This document shows, one piece after another, positions 23,893-32,734 of a stretch of 43,940 nt of DNA. The notes under the pieces are model-generated. The model had not been told where the DNA came from. It worked only from the letters and a program-made list of their open reading frames with translations, and searched no databases. This DNA is from Paenibacillus endophyticus (GTDB lineage: Bacteria > Bacillota > Bacilli > Paenibacillales > Paenibacillaceae). Each line of letters begins with the position of its first letter. Positions within the stretch are counted from its first letter, which is position 1. A program made the translations under genes and the position numbers. The stretch is from positions 1 to 43,940 of the forward strand of contig NZ_JACHXW010000034.1 in the NCBI RefSeq assembly GCF_014192395.1, in the 5' to 3' direction.

Positions 23893-26136
23893 ATGAAGCG
23901 GAATAACTGGTTTTATCGGTTGCTATTCTCGTATCTTCCTATCTTGCTCTTTGTTGTTTCGGGTTTGATTATCTCTTGCTTCCTATTCATAGTAAAGCTG
24001 TCGCAGGAAGAGACGGGACGCGCCAACGCGATGTTCGCGCAGACCGTGATGCAATCCGTGGACCAGTCGTTGCAGACGATTGACAGCGTTATCATGCAAG
24101 GGATTCAGACGGATGAGGTGTTCTCCGCTTTCTTTAACGAGAAGGGGACGACGAACACGTATTTCCTGAATTACGAAATGGGCGAGAAGTTGAGGGGATG
24201 GATGGATTCCAATCCATGGATTTCGTCCATCTATGTTGTTCGATGGTCGGATCGCCTGCTGCTAACGCAAGACGGCTTGGCCAATTTGGATGATTTTACG
24301 GACGAGGCGTTCATTAAAGAAGCTCAGAACGCCATGAACCTTCCGAATTGGACCGGCAGACAGGATCCGTTCGCGCCGCATGAACCGTTGCCAAAGGTGG
24401 TTACCCTTGTACGCAAGGCTCCGCTGGAGCACGGCAACCAGGGGCTGGTTGTCGTCAATATTCGGACCCAGGCTATTGCCGGGTCGATTGAAGAGAAGAC
24501 GGCTTTGAAGTTAGGTTTTATCGCGATCCATAGACAAGGGGACATGCTGCTCGATACGAGCGAAAGGTCTAAGGAACAGGGTAAGAACAATCACGTGAAG
24601 CTGGCAAGCGTCACATCGCCTTATACGGGATGGACATTTGAAAGCGGTATCAAGCAAGGGGGCATAATCAGCTACGCTTCTGCATTTTCATACTTATGGA
24701 TCATTCTCGGATCGTTGGTCACCGTAGTTGGCGTAATTTGGGTGGTATATGCGACGCGCAGAAATTACAAACCGATTGAATCGATTATCACTCGAATTCG
24801 AATGAATGCTCCTAGCAAAAAAGACGAGATTGCCGATGTTCGGCATATGGACGAATTCGGGTTTATCGAATCCACGTTCGGAAATATGGCGGAGGAGCTA
24901 GGCAAGTTCCGGGAGCAGTCGGTAAAGGATGATGTCATCAAGCGCAAGCATGTGTTTCAAAAAATCATGAGCGAGGACGTCACGGGTGAGGTTGAACAAT
25001 TACTTTCGGAATTGAAGGACGGACACTTGTTGATCCAGTCCAAGCAGTTTCAATTCTCAATCGCCGAGATCGACCGTTTCCACCAGTTCGACAGTCGATA
25101 CTCGGCGTCGGATCAGTATTTGCTAAGATACACCGTGACCAAAGTGATTCAGGAGATTGGAGAGTATTATCCATTCGGCATCTATTGCGAATGGATGTCG
25201 CAAACAAGGCTGATCCTCCTATTTAGCCTCGGCGAATCTGATTCGTGCAATATGTCCGAGACCGTGAACGGATTTTGGCGGGAAATGCTCGATTGGATGG
25301 AACGGTTTATGACGTTCAGTATAACCGTCGGCATAGGTCGCGAAGTGTTTTATATTCGCGATTTGAAAAGATCGTATCGGGATGCCGAGGAGATTCTGCG
25401 TTATAAATGGCTGCTTGAAGACCGCAAAATCATTTCGCGCGAAGATGTCGAGGGGAAATCAGGGAAGGTTTATTACGAGTACCAGCATCTTGTCCATGCT
25501 CTCGCCGACTCGTTCAGAGTAGGCGACGCGAAGTGGGAGAGCACCTTCGAGCGGCTGTTCAGCGAAGTGAAAGGGGCTATTTTAACCGCGGAAGATATGG
25601 TGAATTTACTGAATTACCTACTCTTTGAGCTGGATCGAGAATTATCCTACTTGGATATGGAGTCCATCGAATCTTTGAAGGAAAACAGCTTGTCCCATAT
25701 ACGTGAAGAGATTTGCATCATTGAGTCTGTTACGGATACCCAGGAAAATTTAAAGAACATCCTCATGACCTTATTTAATGATATTCAAGGCATGCGGGCA
25801 AATCATAGCAACCATGAAACGGTTCGTGACATTAGAAGCTATATCGAAATGAATTATCATGATTCCAACCTATCTTTGACCTCGATTAGCGATAAATTCG
25901 GCATGAGCGGAAACTATTTAAGCCGTCTCTTCAAGGAAGAATTCGGGGAAAGCTTCGTTAGTTATTTAATTTATTTTCGCATAGAGAAAGCCAAACAATA
26001 TTTAAAGGCAACCTCGGAACCCATTCAACATATTGCCAACCTGGTCGGGTACACCCATTCGGTTTCCTTTAACCGCGTATTTAAGAAACTGGTAGGAAAA
26101 ACGCCTGGGGAATACCGAAGTATGAACGTGAAATAA
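23893..26136 (+). CDS. Membrane sensor-regulator with AraC output domain
   Basis: This 747-residue protein has TM1 (about 9-35), an extracellular sensor region (about 36-258), TM2 (about 260-286, FSYLWIILGSLVTVVGVIWVVYA), a cytoplasmic linker (about 290-640) and a C-terminal AraC HTH pair (about 641-747: SLTSISDKFGMSGNYLSRLFKEEFGESFVSYL and PIQHIANLVGYTHSVSFNRVFKKLVGKTPGEYRS). This is the one-component design common beside LplABC operons in Paenibacillus: ligand outside, DNA binding inside. The linker resembles the regulator part of YesN-type proteins, without a receiver domain. ATG 23893 follows GGGGGATAAAG. It probably controls this operon according to external sugar. Confidence 0.9.
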   Translation: MKRNNWFYRLLFSYLPILLFVVSGLIISCFLFIVKLSQEETGRANAMFAQTVMQSVDQSLQTIDSVIMQGIQTDEVFSAFFNEKGTTNTYFLNYEMGEKLRGWMDSNPWISSIYVVRWSDRLLLTQDGLANLDDFTDEAFIKEAQNAMNLPNWTGRQDPFAPHEPLPKVVTLVRKAPLEHGNQGLVVVNIRTQAIAGSIEEKTALKLGFIAIHRQGDMLLDTSERSKEQGKNNHVKLASVTSPYTGWTFESGIKQGGIISYASAFSYLWIILGSLVTVVGVIWVVYATRRNYKPIESIITRIRMNAPSKKDEIADVRHMDEFGFIESTFGNMAEELGKFREQSVKDDVIKRKHVFQKIMSEDVTGEVEQLLSELKDGHLLIQSKQFQFSIAEIDRFHQFDSRYSASDQYLLRYTVTKVIQEIGEYYPFGIYCEWMSQTRLILLFSLGESDSCNMSETVNGFWREMLDWMERFMTFSITVGIGREVFYIRDLKRSYRDAEEILRYKWLLEDRKIISREDVEGKSGKVYYEYQHLVHALADSFRVGDAKWESTFERLFSEVKGAILTAEDMVNLLNYLLFELDRELSYLDMESIESLKENSLSHIREEICIIESVTDTQENLKNILMTLFNDIQGMRANHSNHETVRDIRSYIEMNYHDSNLSLTSISDKFGMSGNYLSRLFKEEFGESFVSYLIYFRIEKAKQYLKATSEPIQHIANLVGYTHSVSFNRVFKKLVGKTPGEYRSMNVK

Positions 26137-26176
26137 CCATAATAGTAACGACTAATCATGAGGGAGCGGGATAGAG

Positions 26177-27328
26177 ATGAATCTTGCAGCAATCAATAAA
26201 AATTGGGTAATTGAGAAGATCGAATTCGCTAAGCTTCACGGGAAGCGGGCGCGCAGTGCCGGGGCAAACGCCAGATTAGGCATTCATGGCGCTGCCTGCG
26301 AAGTTAGCCTTGTCCGAATCACCATTGACGGCCAAACGGCATATGGCGCATCGCGCATCACGACGGAGCAGGCGAGAACGCTTGTCGGGAAGCATATTCG
26401 CGACTTATTCGACGATAATGGGAAAATACTTGAGCCTTATCGCATCTGTCTCGAATTTCCGTTACTGGATTGGTTGGGACGTAGATGGAACCAGCCGGTG
26501 TATGAAATCTATAATGGGGCTCGCAGTCAAACGCAAAGCGGGCTGGCCGTTCCATGCTATGATACTTCTCTATATTTTGACGATTTGCATCTATCCAGTG
26601 ACAAGGATGCGGTAGCGCTCATTCAGGAAGAAGCCAAACAAGGCTACGCGAAGGGACATCGTCATTTTAAAATAAAAGTAGGACGCGGCGGGATGCATAT
26701 GCCGCTGATAGAAGGGACTAGACGGGATATCGCGATCGTGGAGGGCGTAAGGGAAGTAGCCGGCCCGAAGGGAAAGCTGATGATCGATGCCAACAATGCG
26801 TATAATCTCAATCTGACAAAAGAAGTTCTGACCGCTTTATCGGATATTGATTTGTATTGGATTGAAGAAGCTTTCCACGAAGATGAACAATTGTACAAAG
26901 ATTTGAAGTCGTGGCTGAAGGAACGTAACCAGAACGTGCTGATTGCGGACGGAGAAGGAGATGCCTCCCCTCGATTGGTTGACTGGGCTATACAGGGTAG
27001 AGTCGACGTGTTGCAATACGATATTATACATCCTGGCTTTACCCACTGGCTGGAGCTTGGCGCAAAGCTGGATGAGCATGCTTTATTGACTGCACCACAC
27101 TGTTATGGCAATGCTTACGGCATTTATGCAACGGGACATCTATCTGCCAGCATCAAAGGTTTTCAGTTCGTGGAATGGGATGACATCACGATTGAAGGGA
27201 TGGACGCAAGCGCGTATTCCGTGCAAGACGGAATGTTCTATGTTCCGCCAAAAGCAGGATTCGGGCTGGAGTTTGACGATGATCGGTTTGCCTATCAGGT
27301 TACTCAAGGCGGATGGGTGATAGATTAG
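26177..27328 (+). CDS. Enolase-superfamily protein, mandelate racemase-like sugar acid dehydratase
   Basis: This 383-residue protein has the (beta/alpha)7-beta barrel of the mandelate racemase branch. The base motif K-x-K is in HFKIKVGRGG; metal ligands are Asp in MIDANNAY, Glu in WIEEAFHED and Glu in IADGEGD; the Asp-His dyad would be QYDIIHP and APHCYGN. Such enzymes abstract the proton alpha to a carboxylate and most dehydrate sugar acids. With a beta-glucuronidase upstream, a uronic or aldonic acid is the likely substrate, but the exact one cannot be read from sequence. ATG 26177 follows GAGGGAGCGGG, 40 nt after the regulator, so it is last in the operon. Confidence 0.85.
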   Translation: MNLAAINKNWVIEKIEFAKLHGKRARSAGANARLGIHGAACEVSLVRITIDGQTAYGASRITTEQARTLVGKHIRDLFDDNGKILEPYRICLEFPLLDWLGRRWNQPVYEIYNGARSQTQSGLAVPCYDTSLYFDDLHLSSDKDAVALIQEEAKQGYAKGHRHFKIKVGRGGMHMPLIEGTRRDIAIVEGVREVAGPKGKLMIDANNAYNLNLTKEVLTALSDIDLYWIEEAFHEDEQLYKDLKSWLKERNQNVLIADGEGDASPRLVDWAIQGRVDVLQYDIIHPGFTHWLELGAKLDEHALLTAPHCYGNAYGIYATGHLSASIKGFQFVEWDDITIEGMDASAYSVQDGMFYVPPKAGFGLEFDDDRFAYQVTQGGWVID

Positions 27329-27695
27329 TTGCACAGGATTGAATTGCTGCGGGGTAGTGTTTTTTTATAAGTCTTACGTTTGGGAGAAGGGGGCTGTCCG
27401 GAAAGTCAGAAAGCTGACTGCTGGAGGCCCCTGTTTGTATAAAATGAACTGGTTTTCCATAGCCATTTTCACATTGTAGTACACGATCGATGACCGATTT
27501 GGTTGCCCGAATGACCGGTATGTTTGCTTTAAGAGATACCAGACGAAAAAGAACACTTCTGCCCTGAAATAAAACTTTAAGATTTATGAATGTGAGGATA
27601 ACTTGCATAAAGCGGGATTGTTGTATCAATTTGTGGAAATCCACCAAATGATGATTTGTTCTGGAAACTAACCTTTTACTCTCAAGGAGGCTGCC
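27329..27695. other. Intergenic region with possible IS remnant
   Basis: No intact gene is seen. GGGGGCTGTCCGGAAAGTC at about 27396-27414 resembles transposon ends that begin GGGGCTGTCC. On the minus strand, the adjoining 27430-27550 reads through short peptides such as YYNVKMAMENQFILYKQG that look like the C-terminus of a decayed transposase. No second end, target duplication or full transposase is present. A T7 run at about 27360-27366 may end the sugar operon, but without a good stem. Confidence 0.3.
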
Positions 27696-28028
27696 ATGCC
27701 TGTTTACAATAAATTAGTTCGCGATCGGATACCGGAGATTATAGAGAAACAAGGTTTAGCTGTACATACGAAGATATTAGATACGAAGGAGTATCTTGTT
27801 GAGCTTCGCGCGAAACTTCAGGAAGAGACGGACGAATATTTAAAAGCGGATACCGATGCTTCTGCGATAGAGGAGCTTGCTGATATTATGGAGCTGCTTC
27901 ATGCGCTTGCCGAAGCTAACGGTGTAACTACAGAACAGCTTGAGCAGGTGCGTAGCGAGAAAGCAAAGAAGCGTGGAGGATTTAAGGAGCGAGTATATCT
28001 TATTGAGGTAAAAGATGAAAGATATTAA
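27696..28028 (+). CDS. MazG-like nucleotide pyrophosphohydrolase
   Basis: This 110-residue all-alpha protein belongs to the phosphoribosyl-ATP pyrophosphohydrolase-like/MazG superfamily. YNKLVRDRIPEIIEKQG is the conserved start, ELRAKLQEETDEYLKA gives the metal-binding E-E-x-x-E region and AIEELADIMELLHALAEANG the second acidic E-x-x-D motif. The end, KAKKRGGFKERVYLIEV, is also typical. It would cleave a nucleoside triphosphate to the monophosphate and pyrophosphate, perhaps as a housecleaning enzyme. ATG 27696 has AAGGAGGCTGCC upstream. It is a single gene. Confidence 0.88.
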   Translation: MPVYNKLVRDRIPEIIEKQGLAVHTKILDTKEYLVELRAKLQEETDEYLKADTDASAIEELADIMELLHALAEANGVTTEQLEQVRSEKAKKRGGFKERVYLIEVKDERY

Positions 28029-28304
28029 GTTGATCAGTTGATCACAGAAAATCTTGCGGATGAGCTGATTAGGTATCTACATTTTGATCTCGTTTGTTTT
28101 GGATTCTGGGTTTTAGATTGCTTGCTACGTAGCGGGGAATTGTATATCCTGGTCACAAACTAGATAATCATTATAAGTTATTATTACGAAATTTGTAGTC
28201 ACTCAATATTATGAAGTTCTCTATTATGATAGCAGCATCAAAGCATGTTCCCGCATACGGTGCATGTGCATTATTACGCATTAATCGTAAAAAGAAAAGA
28301 ACCA
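28029..28304. other. Intergenic region
   Basis: No gene is seen. TGATCAGTTGATCA at about 28030-28043 is a small hairpin just after the MazG-like stop. The rest is AT-rich and without clear signals. Confidence 0.4.
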
Positions 28305-28353
28305 GCAGAATGGAATCAAAGAATCTATAGAAGATTCTTAGACTCCATTCTGC
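28290..28353 (-). terminator. Terminator of the GT4-YfhP operon
   Basis: GCAGAATGGA (28305-28314) pairs with TCCATTCTGC (28344-28353), with an inner AAGAATC/GATTCTT stem. On the minus strand the stem is followed by TGGTTCTTTTCTTTTTACG. Confidence 0.65.
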
Positions 28354-28421
28354 ATTCCTCCTTAATTTAAGCGACGCCTAGTTTCGAGCACCCTTTCCTA
28401 AATACCTCAACCTCCCCATCA

Positions 28422-29390
28422 TCAAGCAAAAGGAGGCTCCCACATCTTTTTCCTCCACCCGATCGTGTCCCCGGTCACCTGCAGTCTTTCATCTAACGTG
28501 ACATCCATGCCGAAGGGGAGGTTACGCCCATGTCGAAAACGAATGTCGCGCAGCTCGACAAGGTACCCGTTCTGAAGCTTCTGACAGGAGATGTGAACAT
28601 GATGAGTGAAATGGAGAAACGTTCGCACGCCGTCGTTGCCCATCGCCGCTTGAATCACATCGGTCTGTTCCCCCTTCTCAAAGATGGCTTCTTCCTTGAA
28701 CGTCAATCCGCGAATCGAGCCGGTGATGTAGGCCTGCCCGGTTTCATGGACGTATTTCCACTTGTGGGGGAGTCCGCGCGGAATCAGAAAGGAATAACCG
28801 GCAGTTCCGTATCGCCTTCGAACATAATGCAGCATGATGCGGCCGATCACAATACGGTATCCGATAAACAGAAAGGTCAACGCATAGACGAGCGGGAAAA
28901 TAGCCGTTGCCCCGAAGACACCAAGCAGCCATAGCAGCAGCCCCGCAGCATGAAGAACGAACAGGATCGGATCGAAGATCGGGATGGTGTTGGCGTGGAA
29001 CCATTTTCGTGAAACCGGCCTGAAGCATTGCACGCCGTATGCATTGAAAAAATCGAGGAAGACGTGAAATACGACCCCGGCCATCGTCCATAGAAAGATT
29101 GGGACCAGATAGTTCCAGGCATGAAATGCGAGGGCAATCAAAGGGGCGAGGACAGCAGGCCACCCCACAAGCATAAGCAGAGAATGGCTGAAGCCTCGAT
29201 GGTGCTGCAAGTAAGATTTGTACCCGCGAATACGAATGACGGCATCGAAATCAGGAGCGTTCGACCCAATGATTGTCGCCGCGCATAAGCCGTAAATGAC
29301 GGTCGAATGACTGTAGAGAGCGGGATCGGCAAGTGAAATCGCCAGCCCGCCCAAGGTGGCGCCAGTAAGAAGATGTGTTCCGGTATCCAT
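28422..29390 (-). CDS. YfhP/YdjM-like membrane-bound metal-dependent hydrolase
   Basis: This 322-residue protein begins MDTGTHLLTGATLGGLA, the hallmark of the YfhP/YdjM family (PF04307-type, LexA-regulated in some species). Further conserved parts are SNAPDFDAVIRIRG and HHRGFSHSLLML, whose His and Asp residues suggest a metal site, and GVVFHVFLDFFNAYGVQ. Four to five TM helices lie in the first 190 residues; the rest is a soluble tail. ATG 29390 follows AGGAGGTACAGGG. It is the second gene of a minus-strand pair, 50 nt after the glycosyltransferase, and the terminator at 28305 ends the transcript. Its substrate is unknown. Confidence 0.85.
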   Translation of the reverse strand: MDTGTHLLTGATLGGLAISLADPALYSHSTVIYGLCAATIIGSNAPDFDAVIRIRGYKSYLQHHRGFSHSLLMLVGWPAVLAPLIALAFHAWNYLVPIFLWTMAGVVFHVFLDFFNAYGVQCFRPVSRKWFHANTIPIFDPILFVLHAAGLLLWLLGVFGATAIFPLVYALTFLFIGYRIVIGRIMLHYVRRRYGTAGYSFLIPRGLPHKWKYVHETGQAYITGSIRGLTFKEEAIFEKGEQTDVIQAAMGNDGVRTFLHFTHHVHISCQKLQNGYLVELRDIRFRHGRNLPFGMDVTLDERLQVTGDTIGWRKKMWEPPFA

Positions 29391-29440
29391 TCCCTGTACC
29401 TCCTAATGAAGCTCAGATGTGAACATACCCCGTTCTATCT

Positions 29441-30625
29441 TCAAGCCGTTTCACTTTCTTCCCGAATGCATACCATCGTTTGCCTTGCAGCGGCAAGCTG
29501 ATTATGCTCCGATTCTGCAATCTGCACGCAGCGTGTGTAAATCGATTCCATTGCGAGGTCCCATGTGCGCGTGAGCGCAAAGGCTCTGGCATTTACCCCG
29601 AATTCCTGCCATTTGCCAGGATGTTCAGCCCAATCGGTCAAGGCTGCTAGAAAGCTCTCCGTATTTCTGGCCTTCGCATGCATCCCGCTCTCCCCATGCT
29701 GAACAATCTCTGTCACGCCTCCGCTGTCGGCGACAATAGAGGGAAGCCCGGATGCTGCAGCCTCCAACACGACGTTACCGAATGTTTCGGTCGATGAAGG
29801 GAACACGAATAGATCCGAAGAGGCGTACAATTCCGCTAATGCTTCTCCGCTCTGGTAGCCGGCGAACGTAGCATTCGGAGGAGCTTCCTGTCTGGCTTGC
29901 TCCATCATGGGGCCGTCGCCGACGATGAGCCAGTGGACCTGCCCGCGAATCTCTTCAGGCAGTCGATGCATCAGTTGAAGCAGGATATCCAAATCCTTCT
30001 CCGGGGCAAGACGGCCAACAAAGAGAAGCAGATACCGCTCTTTAATCCCGAATTGCTCGCGAATGCGGTCCGATCGTTTCTCAGGCGTGAACAAATCGCA
30101 GTCTACCCCTCGGGTCCACAAAGCAAGATTGCGCAGCCCCTTGTCTTCCAGTCGGTTGATCGTCTCGAGCGAAGGCGCGAATATAGCGCTGCAGGAGCGG
30201 TGGAACCATTTGATATACGGCCAATAACAGGCACGGGCAAAAGGAAAGCGATAGGAGTCGAGATAATGGTCGAAATGGGTATGGTAAGAGGCGACTACTG
30301 GGATATGCAGCTTCTGGGCGGCAGTCAGACCGGCGAGCCCGACATTGAAAGGGGTGGCGATATGGACAAGATCAGGCTTGAAGCGGGAAAGCTGATGGCG
30401 AATCCGCAGTAGATTGGGGATGGCAAATCGATGTTCCGGATAGAGCAGGAGAGGAATGCTGGCGAGTCTGCACACCTCTTCTTCGTAGGATGGTTCCGGC
30501 GCGGTAGGCACAAACAGCATGCATTCAACGCCATGATCGGACAAATAATCGGTCCATCGCTTCAAGGTAAGCGCAACGCCATTGATCTGTGGGACATAAG
30601 TGTCGGAGAACACGGCAATTCGCAT
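29441..30625 (-). CDS. GT4 family glycosyltransferase
   Basis: This 394-residue enzyme is a retaining GT-B glycosyltransferase of family 4, closest by eye to MgtA/GtfA-type alpha-mannosyl or diglycosyl lipid transferases. The start MRIAVFSDTYVPQINGVALTLKRW, the helix HIATPFNVGLAGLTAAQKLHIPVVASYHTHFD, the linker FVGRLAPEKDLDILL and the donor-site E-x7-E in STETFGNVVLEAAASGLPSI are all present. The start is taken at ATG 30625 behind GAGGAGTGATTCC; a longer frame upstream lacks a site. It heads a minus-strand pair with the YfhP-like gene and is divergent from a polysaccharide deacetylase. A role in cell-envelope glycolipid or polymer synthesis is likely. Confidence 0.88.
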   Translation of the reverse strand: MRIAVFSDTYVPQINGVALTLKRWTDYLSDHGVECMLFVPTAPEPSYEEEVCRLASIPLLLYPEHRFAIPNLLRIRHQLSRFKPDLVHIATPFNVGLAGLTAAQKLHIPVVASYHTHFDHYLDSYRFPFARACYWPYIKWFHRSCSAIFAPSLETINRLEDKGLRNLALWTRGVDCDLFTPEKRSDRIREQFGIKERYLLLFVGRLAPEKDLDILLQLMHRLPEEIRGQVHWLIVGDGPMMEQARQEAPPNATFAGYQSGEALAELYASSDLFVFPSSTETFGNVVLEAAASGLPSIVADSGGVTEIVQHGESGMHAKARNTESFLAALTDWAEHPGKWQEFGVNARAFALTRTWDLAMESIYTRCVQIAESEHNQLAAARQTMVCIREESETA

Positions 30626-30944
30626 GGAATCACTCCTCTTCCGGGATGATATCCTCACAGTAGTGCATGAATATTATCTCTGATGTGCAATTGAGTAAAG
30701 AAATGATGAATTTACGCCGAGAGCGCTCAAATGATCGTGAACCTGCTTAACGGCATGAACGAATAAGTATTTCATGGCAACAAAATCGAGCAGAGCAGCA
30801 AGTAGTTAACTACTTGGCGCTCTGTTCTTTTTTTACTGGAAAAGCGCGCAGCCGTCGTCTCATCCTCCAAAATCATCCAAACTCATACAAATGTTGCCAT
30901 AACAAGGCGTATGAGGAATAATAGGGGAGAAGGGTGGGATCGTC
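30626..30944. other. Divergent intergenic region with a terminator-like hairpin
   Basis: No gene is seen. Besides the hairpin at 30791-30834 (listed separately), the region must contain the promoters of the GT4 and deacetylase genes; none is distinctive enough to name. Confidence 0.4.
30791..30834 (+). terminator. Orphan intrinsic terminator between divergent genes
   Basis: CAGAGC (30791-30796) pairs with GCTCTG (30819-30824), and CAAGTAGT with ACTACTTG inside, then TTCTTTTTTT. On the plus strand no gene ends before it; it lies 111 nt upstream of the deacetylase ATG. Confidence 0.8.
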
Positions 30945-31781
30945 ATGAGAATGGCTTTTACTGTCGATGTGGAGGACTGGTTTTGCAGCCCGGATTTGTC
31001 GCTCTCGGAATGGGAGGGCTATGCTTTAAGGCTGGAGAAGCCGGTTCATCAAATCCTGGATCTATTGGACGAGCATGCGGCAACTGGTACTTTTTTCACA
31101 CTCGGCTGGATTGCCGAACGAAAGCCCGAGCTCATCAAAGAAATACACCGCAGAGGCCATGAAATTGCGTCGCACGGATATTCTCATCGGTTGGTCTACA
31201 AGCAATCCTCCGAGCAATTCAGGCAAGACATACGCATGTCCAAAAGTATTTTGGAGCAACTGTTAGGCGCCGAGGTGCACGGGTACCGCGCCCCTTGCTT
31301 CTCCATGACGGATTGGGGATTGGACATCCTTGTCGAAGAAGGCTTCATGTATGATTCAAGCCTCATCCCGAATACCTTCAACAAGCTTTACGCCAAGTTC
31401 GATTTGGCGGCTTCGAACACACATGCTTATAAAGTCCGGGAAGCATTATGGGAATTACCGCTGCCGGTGTACGATATGAACGGTATCCATATTCCTTGGG
31501 GCGGCGGCGGTTATTTTCGCATCTATCCATATGCGGCATTCCGTTTAGGCGCTAGAAAAATAATAAAGAAACGCGACGCCTTCGTTTTTTACATACATCC
31601 GTACGATCTGGATCATGATCAGCCGCATATCTACGATACCTCCAAGCTGAACAGCTTCAGGCGATATTATGGCCTTGCCCATACGGATATGAAATTAAAA
31701 CAGCTTTTGTCCGATTTCAAATGCATGTCGATCCGCAGCTATTACCCGCAGGTTGGAGGGGAACGGCAAGTTGGATGCTAA
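30945..31781 (+). CDS. Polysaccharide deacetylase
   Basis: This 278-residue protein is a CE4 (NodB-fold) deacetylase resembling the XrtA-linked/DUF3473 group. TVDVEDWFC supplies the catalytic Asp-Asp/Glu start, HEIASHGYSH the H-x3-H zinc pair, GYRAPCFSMTDWGLDIL the arginine and substrate motif, and IPWGGGGYFRIYPY and FYIHPYDLD (catalytic His) follow as in that group. There is no signal peptide, so it probably acts on a cytoplasmic or membrane-linked precursor. ATG 30945 (or 30951) follows AGGGTGGGAT. The next gene overlaps its 3' end, so the two are cotranslated. Confidence 0.88.
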   Translation: MRMAFTVDVEDWFCSPDLSLSEWEGYALRLEKPVHQILDLLDEHAATGTFFTLGWIAERKPELIKEIHRRGHEIASHGYSHRLVYKQSSEQFRQDIRMSKSILEQLLGAEVHGYRAPCFSMTDWGLDILVEEGFMYDSSLIPNTFNKLYAKFDLAASNTHAYKVREALWELPLPVYDMNGIHIPWGGGGYFRIYPYAAFRLGARKIIKKRDAFVFYIHPYDLDHDQPHIYDTSKLNSFRRYYGLAHTDMKLKQLLSDFKCMSIRSYYPQVGGERQVGC

Positions 31782-32613
31782 AGCGCAAATCATTTTAGAA
31801 AGCGTTTTATTGGCGGGAACGGCCTATTTCTTCAGCATAGAGAACGGCATACGCTGGGGAAGCGGTGCGCTTCCGACCCCGGAGGTCAGGCGAAGCTTGG
31901 TGGCAAAAGGCGTGATATCCAGCGATGGGAAGCTCGCTGATCCATCATTCGGATATGCCTGCTACGAGCATTATAGGCAGCGATACAAACCGGACTCCTT
32001 CGATCTCCTTCTTCAGCAGGAAGCAGGTCAACACCGCAGAATACTGGATTTATGCTGTGGAGCAGGCGCCACGATATTTTCCATGCTCCAGCATGGGCCG
32101 GAGCTCGTCTATGGCATTGACGCTGATGCCGAGCAGACGGCGTTGCTGGAAGCACTGCTTCTCCGCGCGAATATTCCTGACCATTCGGTTATAACGAAAA
32201 CCGCGGATGCGCATCACATTCCGCTGGGCGATGCAGCCGTTGATTTGGCCATATGCCGAGCAGCGCTGCAGTATTTGGATGCGGAGCAGACATTGGAGGA
32301 GCTTTATCGTGTGCTTTCCCCAGGCGGGAAGGTGTTTTTGCTCGTTCATGGCTCCGGTTATAGCTGGGACTATCTTTTTACGAGGAAAGGCATTCTCAAG
32401 CCCAAAACGTTCTCATTCGTCAAAAGCAGGCTATACCGTTCAAGAACCGCACAGCCAGCGCACAGCCGCTCGCAGGCGAATTATTTTACGACGAAGAGGC
32501 TGGGTAAAATGCTGGAAGCAAAGGGATTTCGCCATATTCAGCGGCATACCTTTGCGGATTCGATGCGGCTCGGCTTGCTTCCGGTCTATTTTGCAATGAC
32601 CGCGGAGCGATGA
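31771..32613 (+). CDS. SAM-dependent methyltransferase
   Basis: This 280-residue protein has a class I methyltransferase core: motif I ILDLCCGAGATIFSML, motif II YGIDADAEQ, VITKTADAHHIPLGDAAVDLAICRAALQYL and RVLSPGGKVFLLVHG. An N-terminal extension of about 90 residues (ILESVLLAGTAYFFSIENGIRWG) precedes it. TTG 31771 is chosen because GGAGGGG lies 9 nt upstream; the upstream TTG at 31753 has no site. The start lies inside the deacetylase gene, 11 bases before its stop, so translation is coupled. The substrate is unknown; the pairing suggests a carbohydrate or lipid-linked precursor. Confidence 0.82.
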   Translation: MDAKAQIILESVLLAGTAYFFSIENGIRWGSGALPTPEVRRSLVAKGVISSDGKLADPSFGYACYEHYRQRYKPDSFDLLLQQEAGQHRRILDLCCGAGATIFSMLQHGPELVYGIDADAEQTALLEALLLRANIPDHSVITKTADAHHIPLGDAAVDLAICRAALQYLDAEQTLEELYRVLSPGGKVFLLVHGSGYSWDYLFTRKGILKPKTFSFVKSRLYRSRTAQPAHSRSQANYFTTKRLGKMLEAKGFRHIQRHTFADSMRLGLLPVYFAMTAER

Positions 32614-32734
32614 GGATGAATGACTTGCGTAGATCGGTCTGAAAAGCTGCTTTTAGGCAGGATTGGCTACCCATTGGCCGCAATATTCTTTATACTTAAA
32701 TGAAAGAGATTATAAGAATGAGAGGTGACAAAAG

